From NCBI GenBank assembly GCA_031178585.1, contig JAPSIT010000026.1:1-20719 (forward strand): a stretch of 20,719 bases of DNA, in the 5' to 3' direction. The notes under the pieces are model-generated. The model was not told the origin of the DNA and ran no database searches. It saw only the letters and a program-made list of their open reading frames with translations. This document shows, one piece after another, positions 8,144 to 14,895 of this stretch. Source of the stretch: Arthrobacter sp. (GTDB lineage: Bacteria > Actinomycetota > Actinomycetes > Actinomycetales > Micrococcaceae). Within the stretch, counting starts at the first letter, position 1, and every line of letters starts with the position of its first letter. The translations under genes were made by a program, and so were the position numbers.

Positions 8144-8979
8144 CCTTCGTGATGGGCCCCGCCCTGCTCTTCTGCCCCGCCGACCGTCCGGAGCGCTTCC
8201 AAAAGGCAGCCGAGCGTTCCGACGCCGTCATCCTCGACCTCGAGGACGCGGTGGCTGGCCCGGACAAGCAGCGGGCCCGCGGAGCCATCCTGGCCCAGCT
8301 CGCAGGCTCGCTTGAAGGGCCCGAGCTGGACCCGAGCCGGACCATTATCCGGATCAACCCGGCCGGCACCGAGGATTTCGAGAAGGACCTGCACTGCCTG
8401 GCCCATACGCCGTACCGGACGGTGATGCTGGCGAAAACGGAAAACGCGGCGCAGCTTCGGACGCTGGAGGGATTCCACGTCATTGCGTTATGCGAAACGG
8501 CCGCCGGAATCCTGAGCGCCCCCGCCATCGCCGCCGCCCCGAACGTGGTGGCACTGATGTGGGGTGCCGAGGACCTCCTCGCCTCCCTTGGCGGCACCTC
8601 GAGCAGGAAGGACGACGGCGGCTACCGCGCTGTTGCGCTGCACGCCCGGTCATCCGTGCTGCTGGCGGCCGGCGCCTTCGGCAAGGAAGCCGTGGACGCG
8701 GTGTACGTCAACATCCCTGATCTTGAGGGACTCGGAGTTGAGGCCCGCGACGCAGTGGCCTCAGGATTCAGCTCGAAGGCGTGCATCCACCCCACCCAAG
8801 TGCCCGTGGTGCGCGGCGCCTACGCCCCGTCCGAAGCGGACGTGGCTGCAGCAAGACAACTGCTGGAAGCGGCCCATGCCTCCGGCAGCGGGGTGTTCCA
8901 GTACGACGGCAAAATGATTGACGGGCCTATTCTGAAGCACGCCGAGTCCACCATCAGGCGGGCGGGCATCAGAGCATAG
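8140..8979 (+). CDS. HpcH/HpaI-CitE family beta-hydroxyacyl-CoA lyase (HMG-CoA / citramalyl-CoA lyase candidate)
   Basis: The 279-aa product is a TIM-barrel lyase of the CitE-like family. Motifs are ILDLEDAV (31-38), Arg72 in the IIRINPAG strand, CETAAGI with Glu119, GAEDLLASLG with Asp145, and CIHPTQV (215-221). Glu119 and Asp145 are the expected Mg ligands. The M. tuberculosis counterpart Rv2498c is described as a bifunctional lyase for (R)-HMG-CoA and citramalyl-CoA. Here the product would be acetyl-CoA plus acetoacetate (or pyruvate). No citF or citD partner is present, so citrate lyase itself is unlikely. CGGAG ends about 10 nt before ATG 8140. This is the last gene of the operon and is convergent with the next gene after 21 nt, with no clear terminator. 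Confidence 0.88.
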   Translation: MTFVMGPALLFCPADRPERFQKAAERSDAVILDLEDAVAGPDKQRARGAILAQLAGSLEGPELDPSRTIIRINPAGTEDFEKDLHCLAHTPYRTVMLAKTENAAQLRTLEGFHVIALCETAAGILSAPAIAAAPNVVALMWGAEDLLASLGGTSSRKDDGGYRAVALHARSSVLLAAGAFGKEAVDAVYVNIPDLEGLGVEARDAVASGFSSKACIHPTQVPVVRGAYAPSEADVAAARQLLEAAHASGSGVFQYDGKMIDGPILKHAESTIRRAGIRA

Positions 8980-9000
8980 CTTTTAGCCGGCGTCCGCCTT

Positions 9001-10494
9001 CTACTGCCGCCGCCCGGGCGCCCGCCGCAGCGAGAGCGGCGGAATGGCCTCATACAGCGGAGTGCGGATCCAGCGTTGACCGGTCTTACGGAACTCGTCG
9101 CGGGTGGAGAAGCGGTAGAGGTAGGTGCGGGCGCGTACCCAGCGGGGGCGTTCGCCGTCGAACGGGTCATGGCGCAGCAGGCGCAGCACCGCCCGATCCG
9201 CCTCCAGGAGTTTGGAGAGGAACACGTAAAACCACTCTTCGTGGACTGTGCGCAGCGGCAGGAACCACATCAGCCAGTCGAGCCGCAGGTGGTACGGCGC
9301 ATACTGGCGGGGCATCCGGCGCACATCCCAGGGCTTGCCCTTGAAGCCGTACTCCCGCCAGTCCGCGGACTCGTCTGGGTCCTCGTCCATGGTGCCCTCC
9401 ACGGCGACCTCGATCCGCTGCTTCGTGACCGTGCCGAACGCTCCATAGGTGTTGACCAGCTGCCAGCGGTTGAAACTGGCGTTCATGAGCTGGTAGTGCG
9501 AGAACAGGTTGCGGATGGGCCAGTAACTGAGGACCACCAGGAGCACAGTCGCGGCCAGGGTAATGACGAGCCACCAGAGTGGCGTTTCGCGCTCGGCGCC
9601 GGCGGCATGCCAGTCGAGCGGAATGACGGGCAGCACTGCATGGGCCACCGGATCGCTGACTGCGGCGAAAGCCAGCACAATGGCGATCCAGTTCAGCCAG
9701 GCGAAGTTGCCGCTGGCCACGAGCCACAGCTGCGTGAAAATGATGATGCCCGCTGCGATGCTCGCGATCGGCTGCGGGGCGAAGAGGAAGAACGGCACCA
9801 CGAGCTGGGCGAAGTGGTTGCCCAGCACCTCCAGCTTGTGGAACGGCTTGGGCAGGAGGTGTGCCTGGCGGCTCAGCGGTCCGGGCATGGGCTGCGTTTC
9901 ATGGTGGTAGTACAGCGCCGTGAGGTCCCGCCATTCCCGTCCGCCGCGGATCTTGATCATGCCCGCGCCGAACTCCAGGCGGAACACCAGCCAGGCGATG
10001 AGGATCAGAATCGTGCGGGGCGGGTCCGTCTGGTCGGAACCGAGGAACGCCACGGTGAAACCCGCTTCGAGCAACAGCATCTCCCAGCCGAAGCCGTAGA
10101 ACGTCTGCCCGACATTGACGATGGACATGTACAGCAGCCACAGGGCCAGGAACGCAATAAGAGGCACCCATGGCGGCCCGAGCTGGGGGAGCCCGAGAAC
10201 GAGGGTCGCCGAGATGGCCATGCCGGTCACACAGACGGCCCGCAGCAGACGGTCGGAATAGCGCCAGCGGAACAGCGTGGGCCGTCGGAACCTGCTGAAT
10301 GCCTCCAGAAAGTCCGGAACGGGTAGGAGCCCGCGCTCCCCGAGCAGCGCCGGAAACTGATTGAGGGAAGAGAGGAACGCAACGAAGAAGAGCCCGGCGA
10401 CGCCGCGCTGCAATACCTGCCGGGCGAATTCGTAGTCCGGCGCGTCAAACCAGTCAAACCACGCGGCCCAGTCCACGGATTCCACGTTACTCAC
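9001..10494 (-). CDS. Lipase maturation factor (LMF1-like) family membrane protein
   Basis: About 497 aa. The N-terminus (FARQVLQRGVAGLFFVAF) leads into GERGLLPVP, followed by a series of membrane helices, the loop FGAGMIKIRGGREWRDLTAL and YYHHETQPMPGP, more helices, and a soluble C-terminal part with NTYGAFG and WREYGFKG. These match the LMF family, whose animal members help lipoprotein lipase fold in the ER. The bacterial role is not known. The stop is TAG at 9001-9003. The frame is open far upstream, antisense to dxr, but GTG 10492-10494 places the start at the usual distance before the first helix. Its ribosome site (AGGG) is weak, so the start is uncertain. It stands alone, convergent with the lyase gene and divergent from dxr. 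No lipase gene is nearby. Confidence 0.85.
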   Translation of the reverse strand: MSNVESVDWAAWFDWFDAPDYEFARQVLQRGVAGLFFVAFLSSLNQFPALLGERGLLPVPDFLEAFSRFRRPTLFRWRYSDRLLRAVCVTGMAISATLVLGLPQLGPPWVPLIAFLALWLLYMSIVNVGQTFYGFGWEMLLLEAGFTVAFLGSDQTDPPRTILILIAWLVFRLEFGAGMIKIRGGREWRDLTALYYHHETQPMPGPLSRQAHLLPKPFHKLEVLGNHFAQLVVPFFLFAPQPIASIAAGIIIFTQLWLVASGNFAWLNWIAIVLAFAAVSDPVAHAVLPVIPLDWHAAGAERETPLWWLVITLAATVLLVVLSYWPIRNLFSHYQLMNASFNRWQLVNTYGAFGTVTKQRIEVAVEGTMDEDPDESADWREYGFKGKPWDVRRMPRQYAPYHLRLDWLMWFLPLRTVHEEWFYVFLSKLLEADRAVLRLLRHDPFDGERPRWVRARTYLYRFSTRDEFRKTGQRWIRTPLYEAIPPLSLRRAPGRRQ

Positions 10495-10518
10495 GGCGCC
10501 CTGAGCGTCAAGATGCTC

Positions 10519-10579
10519 GCCTGTTTGCCAAAAATGGCCGCTGAAGTGGCTTCCTCTGCGGCCTTCCTGGCAAACGGGT
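10519..10579. other. Three-tier nested inverted repeat in the LMF-dxr spacer
   Basis: The outer arms GTTTGCCA (10523-10530) and TGGCAAAC (10568-10575) extend outward by further C-G and G-U pairs to 10519 and 10579. Inside them GGCCGC (10536-10541) pairs with GCGGCC (10558-10563). Inside that GAAG (10543-10546) pairs with CTTC (10550-10553) around TGG. No U-run follows on either strand, so it does not look like an intrinsic terminator. It could fold in the leader RNA of the minus-strand gene or act as a DNA site. Confidence 0.6.
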
Positions 10580-10615
10580 GGGCACCCGGACAGCACCTCC
10601 TGCGACGACCTGACC

Positions 10616-10675
10616 GGATCCGGCGGTGGGGGATCCGGCGCCGGCGGATCTGGCGGTGGCGGATCCGGCGGTGGC
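10616..10675. repeat. Four tandem 15-bp GGATCCGGCGGTGGC repeats upstream of dxr
   Basis: Units start at 10616, 10631, 10646 and 10661. Unit 4 is GGATCCGGCGGTGGC; the others differ by 1 to 2 bases. One plus frame would read Gly-Ser-Gly-Gly-Gly and a minus frame Pro/Asp-rich, but no start and gene context supports translation. The array ends 23 bp before the dxr start and covers where a dxr -35 would lie. Confidence 0.85.
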
Positions 10676-10686
10676 CGGGTGTGCGG

Positions 10687-10692
10687 GATACT
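10687..10692 (+). promoter_or_regulatory. Candidate -10 box for a leaderless dxr transcript
   Basis: GATACT ends 7 nt before the A of the dxr ATG at 10699, so the predicted first transcribed base is the start codon. No useful ribosome site exists (AAGG is 1 nt from the ATG). No good -35 is seen. The match to consensus is only partial. Confidence 0.35.
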
Positions 10693-10698
10693 TAAGGC

Positions 10699-11925
10699 AT
10701 GCAGACTCCGGGCGCCGGCCGTTCCACCAATCAACCAGCGGGCAAGCCGCGCAGAATTGTCCTCCTCGGATCCACCGGTTCGATCGGCACCCAGGCGATT
10801 GACGTCGTCGACGGCGCCCCGCACCTTTTCGAGGTAGTGGCCCTCAGCGCCGGCGGCGGCAACCTCGAACTCCTTGCGCAGCAGGCTGTCCATACGAAGG
10901 CGCTCGCGGTGGGCATCGCCTCCGGCGATCCTGGCCGGCTCCGCGAATTGATTGATGACGCCGCCCGGGCAGCCGGGCTCCCGTCGTACCGGCCCGAGAT
11001 CGTCGCAGGTCCGGATGCCTCCACCACGATCGCTGGGGTTGACGCGGACGTGGTGCTCAACGGCATCACCGGCTCGATCGGCCTGGCGCCGACCCTGGCT
11101 GCCCTGGGCACCGGGGCCACCCTGGCGCTCGCGAACAAGGAATCCCTGATCGTGGGCGGGGCGCTCGTCAAGGCCGCGGCCAGGGAAGGCCAGATCGTGC
11201 CGGTCGACTCGGAACATTCCGCCATCGCCCAGTGCCTGCGCTCCGGGTCCGCCGCCGAGGTGGACCGGCTCATCCTGACGGCGTCCGGGGGACCGTTCCG
11301 CGGCCGCACCCGGGAGCGGCTCGCCGACGTCACACCCGAGGAAGCCCTGGCGCACCCCACCTGGGACATGGGCCTGATGGTCACCACCAACTCCGCGACG
11401 CTGGTCAACAAGGGCCTGGAGGTGATCGAGGCGCACCTGCTGTTTGACATCCCGCTGGACCGCATCGACGTTGTGGTTCATCCCCAGTCCGTGGTCCACT
11501 CCATGGTGCAGTTCGTGGACGGGTCGATCATTGCCCAGGCCTCCCCGCCGGACATGCGCCTGCCGATCGCCCTCGGGCTGGGCTGGCCGGACCGGGTTCC
11601 GAACGCGGCCATGCCGTGCGACTGGAGCCGCGCCGTGAGCTGGACTTTCGAGCCGCTTGACGCGGCCGCGTTCCCCGCCGTCGAGCTCGCCAAGGAAGCC
11701 GCGCAACGGGGGAGTACGTTCCCTGCCGTCTTCAACGCGGCAAACGAGGAAGCCGTCCTGGCGTTCCACGGGGGCCGCATCCGGTTCACCGACATTGTGG
11801 ATACCATCGAAGTGGTTCTCAGCGAACACCCGGGTTCCTCCCGGCTGACGGTCGAGTCCGTGCTGGAGGCTGAAAAGTGGGCACGGGCACGTACCCACGA
11901 ACGTTTAGCAGTGAGCAGTCTCTAG
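10699..11925 (+). CDS. dxr: 1-deoxy-D-xylulose 5-phosphate reductoisomerase
   Basis: The 408-aa enzyme converts DXP to MEP with NADPH, the first committed step of the non-mevalonate isoprenoid pathway in the cytosol. It shows the NADPH motif GSTGSIG (24-30), NGITGSIG (121-128), and ALANKESLI. The metal ligands Asp170 and Glu172 lie in [18 protein letters not shown] carries Asn237, Lys238 and Glu241, matching E. coli Asn227, Lys228 and Glu231. The flexible-loop region HPTWDMG and the C-terminal FNAANEEAV are present. The length is slightly above the usual 390-400 because of about 17 extra N-terminal residues before KPRRIVLLG. rip1 follows after 18 nt and ispG lies further on, the usual actinobacterial order. 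Confidence 0.97.
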   Translation: MQTPGAGRSTNQPAGKPRRIVLLGSTGSIGTQAIDVVDGAPHLFEVVALSAGGGNLELLAQQAVHTKALAVGIASGDPGRLRELIDDAARAAGLPSYRPEIVAGPDASTTIAGVDADVVLNGITGSIGLAPTLAALGTGATLALANKESLIVGGALVKAAAREGQIVPVDSEHSAIAQCLRSGSAAEVDRLILTASGGPFRGRTRERLADVTPEEALAHPTWDMGLMVTTNSATLVNKGLEVIEAHLLFDIPLDRIDVVVHPQSVVHSMVQFVDGSIIAQASPPDMRLPIALGLGWPDRVPNAAMPCDWSRAVSWTFEPLDAAAFPAVELAKEAAQRGSTFPAVFNAANEEAVLAFHGGRIRFTDIVDTIEVVLSEHPGSSRLTVESVLEAEKWARARTHERLAVSSL

Positions 11926-11943
11926 GAAGCAGCAGATCCAGGC

Positions 11944-13275
11944 ATGAGCCCCGTCATTCTCTTTATTCTCGGCGTCGTCTTCGTGGCGATCGGCATTGCC
12001 GTGTCGATTGCCCTGCACGAAGTGGGGCACCTACTTCCGGCCAAGCTCTTCAAAGTCCGCGTCACGAAATACATGATCGGCTTCGGCCCCACTCTCTGGT
12101 CGAAGAAAAAGGGTGAGACGGAATACGGCCTCAAAGCCCTGCCGCTGGGCGGCTTCGTGTCGATGATTGGCATGTACCCGCCCAACAAGGATGACGGCTC
12201 AGTGCGGCCCTCCAGCACCGGCATGTTCCAGACCCTGGCCACCGAGGCGCGGTCCATGGCCCATGAAGAGGTGGGACCGGGCGACGAAAACCGCGTTTTC
12301 TACCGGCTTCCGGTCTGGAAAAAGGTCGTGGTGATGCTGGGCGGACCGGCGATGAACCTGCTGATCGGCCTCGTGCTGACCGCCGTGCTGCTGATGGGCT
12401 TCGGCATCGCCACCCCGACGACGACCATCGCCGACGTTTCGAAATGCCAGGTGAAGGCCGGGGAGACGGTGGACCCGGACTCCGCGGACTGCAAGCTCAC
12501 CCCCGCTGCCTCCGCCGGGCTCAAGCCCAATGACGTCATCACCTCCTTTGACGGCAAAACGGTGACGGACTGGGCTGAGCTAACAGGATGGATCCGTTCC
12601 TCAGCCGGACGGGAAGTCAGCATCACGGTCGAACGGGACGGTGCGCCCGTGTCCACCACCGTCACCCCAGTCCTGTCGGCGCGGCCGGTAGTCGGGGAGG
12701 ACGGACGGCAGGCGAGGGACGGCCAAGGCAAACCCATGTTCCAGGAAGTCGGCTTCCTGGGCATCGGTGCACAGACCGCCCTCGTTGCCCAGCCGGCGTC
12801 GTCAGTGCTGCCGATGGCGGGGGAAAACATCCGCCAGATCGCCGGCGTCATCCTGAATCTCCCGGCCCGCGTCGCCGGCGTAGCACAGGCGGCGTTCAGC
12901 GAAGAGCCGCGGGATCCGAATGGCCCCATCAGCGTGGTCGGCGTTGGCCGGGTGGCCGGTGAAGTTGCCGCCATGGAGCAGGTGCCGGCGCAATCCAGGC
13001 TCGCCGCCCTTGTTGGCCTGCTCGCCGGCCTGAACTTCGCCTTGGCGGTTTTCAACCTGGTGCCGCTGTTGCCCCTCGACGGCGGGCATGTGGCGGGGGC
13101 GCTGTATGAAGGTCTCCGGCGCCGTGTCGCGAAGCTCTTGGGCAGGCCGGATCCAGGCGCCTTTGATATTGCCAAGCTTCTTCCCGTGACTTACGTCGTG
13201 GCCGTGCTGCTGATGGGGATGGGCGCTCTGCTGATCTATGCGGACATTGTGAAGCCGGTCAATCTCTTTGGGTAA
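11944..13275 (+). CDS. rip1: Site-2 protease, Rip1/RseP family intramembrane zinc metalloprotease
   Basis: The 443-aa membrane protease has the zinc motif HEVGH at residues 25-29, inside the first transmembrane segment. A PDZ domain lies at about 180-245 (GLKPNDVITSFDGKTVTDW), after the TM segment MNLLIGLVLTAVLLMGFG. The second catalytic motif NLVPLLPLDGGH (about 371-382) supplies the Asp ligand, and a last TM helix ends the protein. In actinobacteria such enzymes cut membrane anti-sigma factors that have already been trimmed outside. The gene sits between dxr and isoprenoid gene ispG, as in mycobacteria (Rv2869c), though here three genes intervene before ispG. The ribosome site is weak (AGG close to the ATG), so translation may be coupled to dxr. 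No anti-sigma or sigma gene is in the window. Confidence 0.95.
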   Translation: MSPVILFILGVVFVAIGIAVSIALHEVGHLLPAKLFKVRVTKYMIGFGPTLWSKKKGETEYGLKALPLGGFVSMIGMYPPNKDDGSVRPSSTGMFQTLATEARSMAHEEVGPGDENRVFYRLPVWKKVVVMLGGPAMNLLIGLVLTAVLLMGFGIATPTTTIADVSKCQVKAGETVDPDSADCKLTPAASAGLKPNDVITSFDGKTVTDWAELTGWIRSSAGREVSITVERDGAPVSTTVTPVLSARPVVGEDGRQARDGQGKPMFQEVGFLGIGAQTALVAQPASSVLPMAGENIRQIAGVILNLPARVAGVAQAAFSEEPRDPNGPISVVGVGRVAGEVAAMEQVPAQSRLAALVGLLAGLNFALAVFNLVPLLPLDGGHVAGALYEGLRRRVAKLLGRPDPGAFDIAKLLPVTYVVAVLLMGMGALLIYADIVKPVNLFG

Positions 13276-13291
13276 CTCCTAAACCCCTCGT

Positions 13292-13323
13292 AGCTGATCG
13301 GCGACAATCAGCTGGATCTGATT
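13292..13323. promoter_or_regulatory. Alternating CTGAT/ATCAG elements, candidate operator of the SatD-like operon
   Basis: AGCTGAT (13292-13298) and ATCAGCT (13307-13313) form a perfect 7-bp inverted repeat with an 8-bp spacer. AATCAG (13306-13311) and CTGATT (13318-13323) form a second perfect repeat with a 6-bp spacer, sharing the middle element. The last element touches the -35 TTGATA. With no U-run it is not a good terminator. The HTH in the downstream protein makes autoregulation plausible. Confidence 0.5.
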
Positions 13324-13350
13324 GATATTAGAAAATCTGCCGTTTATGGT
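13322..13350 (+). promoter_or_regulatory. Promoter of the SatD-like gene, apparently leaderless
   Basis: TTGATA (13322-13327), a 17-bp spacer and TATGGT (13345-13350) make a good sigma-70-type promoter. The -10 ends 7 nt before the ATG at 13357, so transcription should start at the start codon. No ribosome site precedes that ATG, which fits. Confidence 0.6.
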
Positions 13351-13356
13351 TGAGAT

Positions 13357-14052
13357 ATGTACGTCCTGACCATTGACCAACGCGGCAGCAGTACCGACGT
13401 CGACCGGGTGCCCGAGTTCCTCGACGGACTGCACCGGATATCCCGCGGCTTTGAACGTTCAGTGGGGGATGAAGTTCAAGGTGTCCTCCACGACCCTCGC
13501 GACGTCGTGGAAGTCAGCCTTCACGCGCTCCGCAGCGGCCTGTGGTATGTCGGTGTGGGCATCGGGCCCGTGAACGAGCCGCAGCCCGTGAGCCCCCGGG
13601 AAGGATCGGGAGCAGCGTTCGTGGCCGCCAGGCAGGCAGTGGAGCGGGCTAAGGCCGCCGGCAGCCACGTTCCGCTGGCCGTTGTCTCCGGGGCTGCCGG
13701 GCGTGGTGCCCCTGCAACGGGCGACTCCGAAGAGGGCGTCAGGGCGTGCGCCAATGCCGAAGCCGTCCTGCGGCTCGTGGGCCGGCTGGTCCAGGAGCGC
13801 ACTGAGGCTCAATGGCGGGTGGTGGACGCGCTCCGCGCCCGGAACGGATACGACCCCGGTCGGCACGGACAGCAGAAGCACGTCGCACGGGATCTGGGAA
13901 TCAGCGAGCAGTCGGTGAGCCGGGCCATCATCAGGTCGGGATGGCAGGAAGAATGGGCGGCGAGACCGGCAGTGGAAATGCTGCTGGCCACCGCCCACGG
14001 GCTGGTCCTGAAAGCCGCCAGCTCCGAAGCGCCCGACCGAGGAGAACGGTGA
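13357..14052 (+). CDS. SatD-like protein with a C-terminal helix-turn-helix
   Basis: The 231-aa product resembles the SatD family, named from a streptococcal acid-tolerance locus and not biochemically understood. The N-terminal half has DQRGS (7-11), GDEVQG (37-42), GVGIG (66-70) and GSGAAFVAAR (83-92). That spacing resembles class III nucleotidyl cyclase folds, with Asp7 and Asp38 as candidate metal ligands; this is my inference. The C-terminal third has a helix-turn-helix (about 172-195, KHVARDLGISEQSVSRAI). A Gly/Ala/Ser-rich stretch at about 110-130 may be a linker. No membrane segment is present. It has its own promoter and overlaps the downstream membrane gene by 4 bp (GTGA), so the two are coupled. 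It may bind DNA, nucleotides, or both. The gene is real; function is unknown. Confidence 0.8.
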   Translation: MYVLTIDQRGSSTDVDRVPEFLDGLHRISRGFERSVGDEVQGVLHDPRDVVEVSLHALRSGLWYVGVGIGPVNEPQPVSPREGSGAAFVAARQAVERAKAAGSHVPLAVVSGAAGRGAPATGDSEEGVRACANAEAVLRLVGRLVQERTEAQWRVVDALRARNGYDPGRHGQQKHVARDLGISEQSVSRAIIRSGWQEEWAARPAVEMLLATAHGLVLKAASSEAPDRGER

Positions 14053-14579
14053 ACGCACTCTGGATCGCAGTTGCCCTGCTGACGGCAGGATTCGTTGGCT
14101 GGCCGGTGACCGCCCTGGTGTTCAAATTGGCCCGCACCATCGACGACAAGGCCGATGCCCATGCCGGGGTGGCCAGCAGCGGGGACGATCCGTCTGCGGA
14201 TGTGACGGTGGACCGGGAAACGGCCCCTGATTCCGGGATTGAGCAGGGCGCTGGGAAAACGGACGCCGGCGACGCTAATGGCGGCAACACCGTCAACGGC
14301 GATATCACGGTGCCGCGGGAAACTGCTGCCGGGCCCACAACCCGGATCCTCCGGGGAGGGGCCATTATTGGCGTGCTGGAACGCCTCGCCGTGTGCCTGG
14401 CGATCCTGGCAGGGCAGCCCGTGGCGATCGCCTACGTCGTGGCCATTAAGGGCTTGGGACGGTTCGCCGAACTCAAGGAGACTCCCGTTGCTGCTGAACG
14501 GTTCATCATAGGCACCTTGTCCTCGATGTTGTGGGCGGCCGGCGTGGCAGCCTTTACGAAGGTGGTGCTCCTCGGCTAG
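14049..14579 (+). CDS. Membrane protein paired with the SatD-like protein (C-terminal part like DUF3307 proteins)
   Basis: The 176-aa product starts with GTG overlapping the upstream stop, with AGGAG 4-5 nt before it. It has one N-terminal transmembrane helix (about 3-26) and a polar Gly/Asp/Thr-rich linker (about 30-97). The linker contains the near-duplicate motifs DVTVDRETA and DITVPRETA. Two further hydrophobic segments follow (about 104-133 and 152-174). The conserved-looking tail has GxIIGVLERLAV, VAIKGLGRFAELKE and AERFIIGTLSS. From memory this tail resembles the end of DUF3307 membrane proteins, which often neighbour SatD genes. No enzyme motif is seen. It is probably the membrane partner of the SatD-like protein. 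Function unknown. Confidence 0.75.
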   Translation: MNALWIAVALLTAGFVGWPVTALVFKLARTIDDKADAHAGVASSGDDPSADVTVDRETAPDSGIEQGAGKTDAGDANGGNTVNGDITVPRETAAGPTTRILRGGAIIGVLERLAVCLAILAGQPVAIAYVVAIKGLGRFAELKETPVAAERFIIGTLSSMLWAAGVAAFTKVVLLG

Positions 14580-14592
14580 GGCGGCCGCGGGA

Positions 14593-14598
14593 TAGGGT
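14593..14598 (+). promoter_or_regulatory. Candidate -10 box for a leaderless yciI-like transcript
   Basis: TAGGGT fits TANNNT and ends 7 nt before the ATG at 14605. No ribosome site lies in the 25-nt gap. No clear -35 is seen. Confidence 0.4.
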
Positions 14599-14604
14599 GT
14601 CTGT

Positions 14605-14895
14605 ATGACTGTTTTTGCTGTTGAGTACGTATACGACGCCGAATCCTCCGAGGCCCGCGCAGCCAGCCGCCCTTCGCACCGTGAGTGGACCGCAGGCCTG
14701 GCCCAGGACGGCGTTCTCCTCGCCAGCGGACCCTACGGTGACGGTGCCGGCGCGCTGCTGATCTTCAAGGCCGCCGACGAGAGCGCTCTGAACGACATCC
14801 TGAAGCAGGATCCCTTCGCCTCCGCCGGCGTCATATCCGGCACCCGCACAACCGAATGGGTTCCCGTGACCGGTCTCCTCGCCGACCACGCCTAA
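14605..14895 (+). CDS. YciI-like protein
   Basis: The 96-aa product has the small ferredoxin-like fold pattern of the YciI family: an opening strand FAVEYVYD, a central His (SHREW) preceded by RPSH, then GLAQDGVLLASGPY, a helix ending in DESALNDILKQDPFASAG, and a closing strand. The family includes dehalogenase-like and muconolactone-isomerase-like members, but most have no known reaction. Here the histidine and the DPF motif are present, so it may be a functional member. It lies 25 nt after the membrane gene and 34 nt before ispG, apparently with its own leaderless promoter. Its relation to either neighbour is unclear. Confidence 0.85.
   Translation: MTVFAVEYVYDAESSEARAASRPSHREWTAGLAQDGVLLASGPYGDGAGALLIFKAADESALNDILKQDPFASAGVISGTRTTEWVPVTGLLADHA

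Noticed and set aside
8140..8979. Citrate lyase beta subunit
   Set aside because: No alpha or acyl-carrier subunits nearby, and the surrounding genes fit an acyl-CoA lyase role.
9076..10326. 416-codon plus-strand open frame opposite the LMF-like gene
   Set aside because: Polar, Glu/Gln/His-rich shadow translation with no family features, opposite a clear membrane protein gene.
10616..10675. Coded Gly-Ser linker or an engineered cassette (GGATCC repeats)
   Set aside because: The frame has no start and no gene on either side, and shifts out of frame with dxr. Surrounding DNA is native. A natural minisatellite is the simpler reading.
9001..11898. 965-codon minus-strand open frame running through LMF-like gene and antisense to all of dxr
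   Set aside because: Only the 9001-10494 part has family features. The rest is antisense to dxr, has no start context, and follows from GC-biased codon use.
13292..13313. Intrinsic terminator for rip1
   Set aside because: The 7-bp stem has an 8-nt loop and no following U-run. Its position against a promoter fits an operator better.
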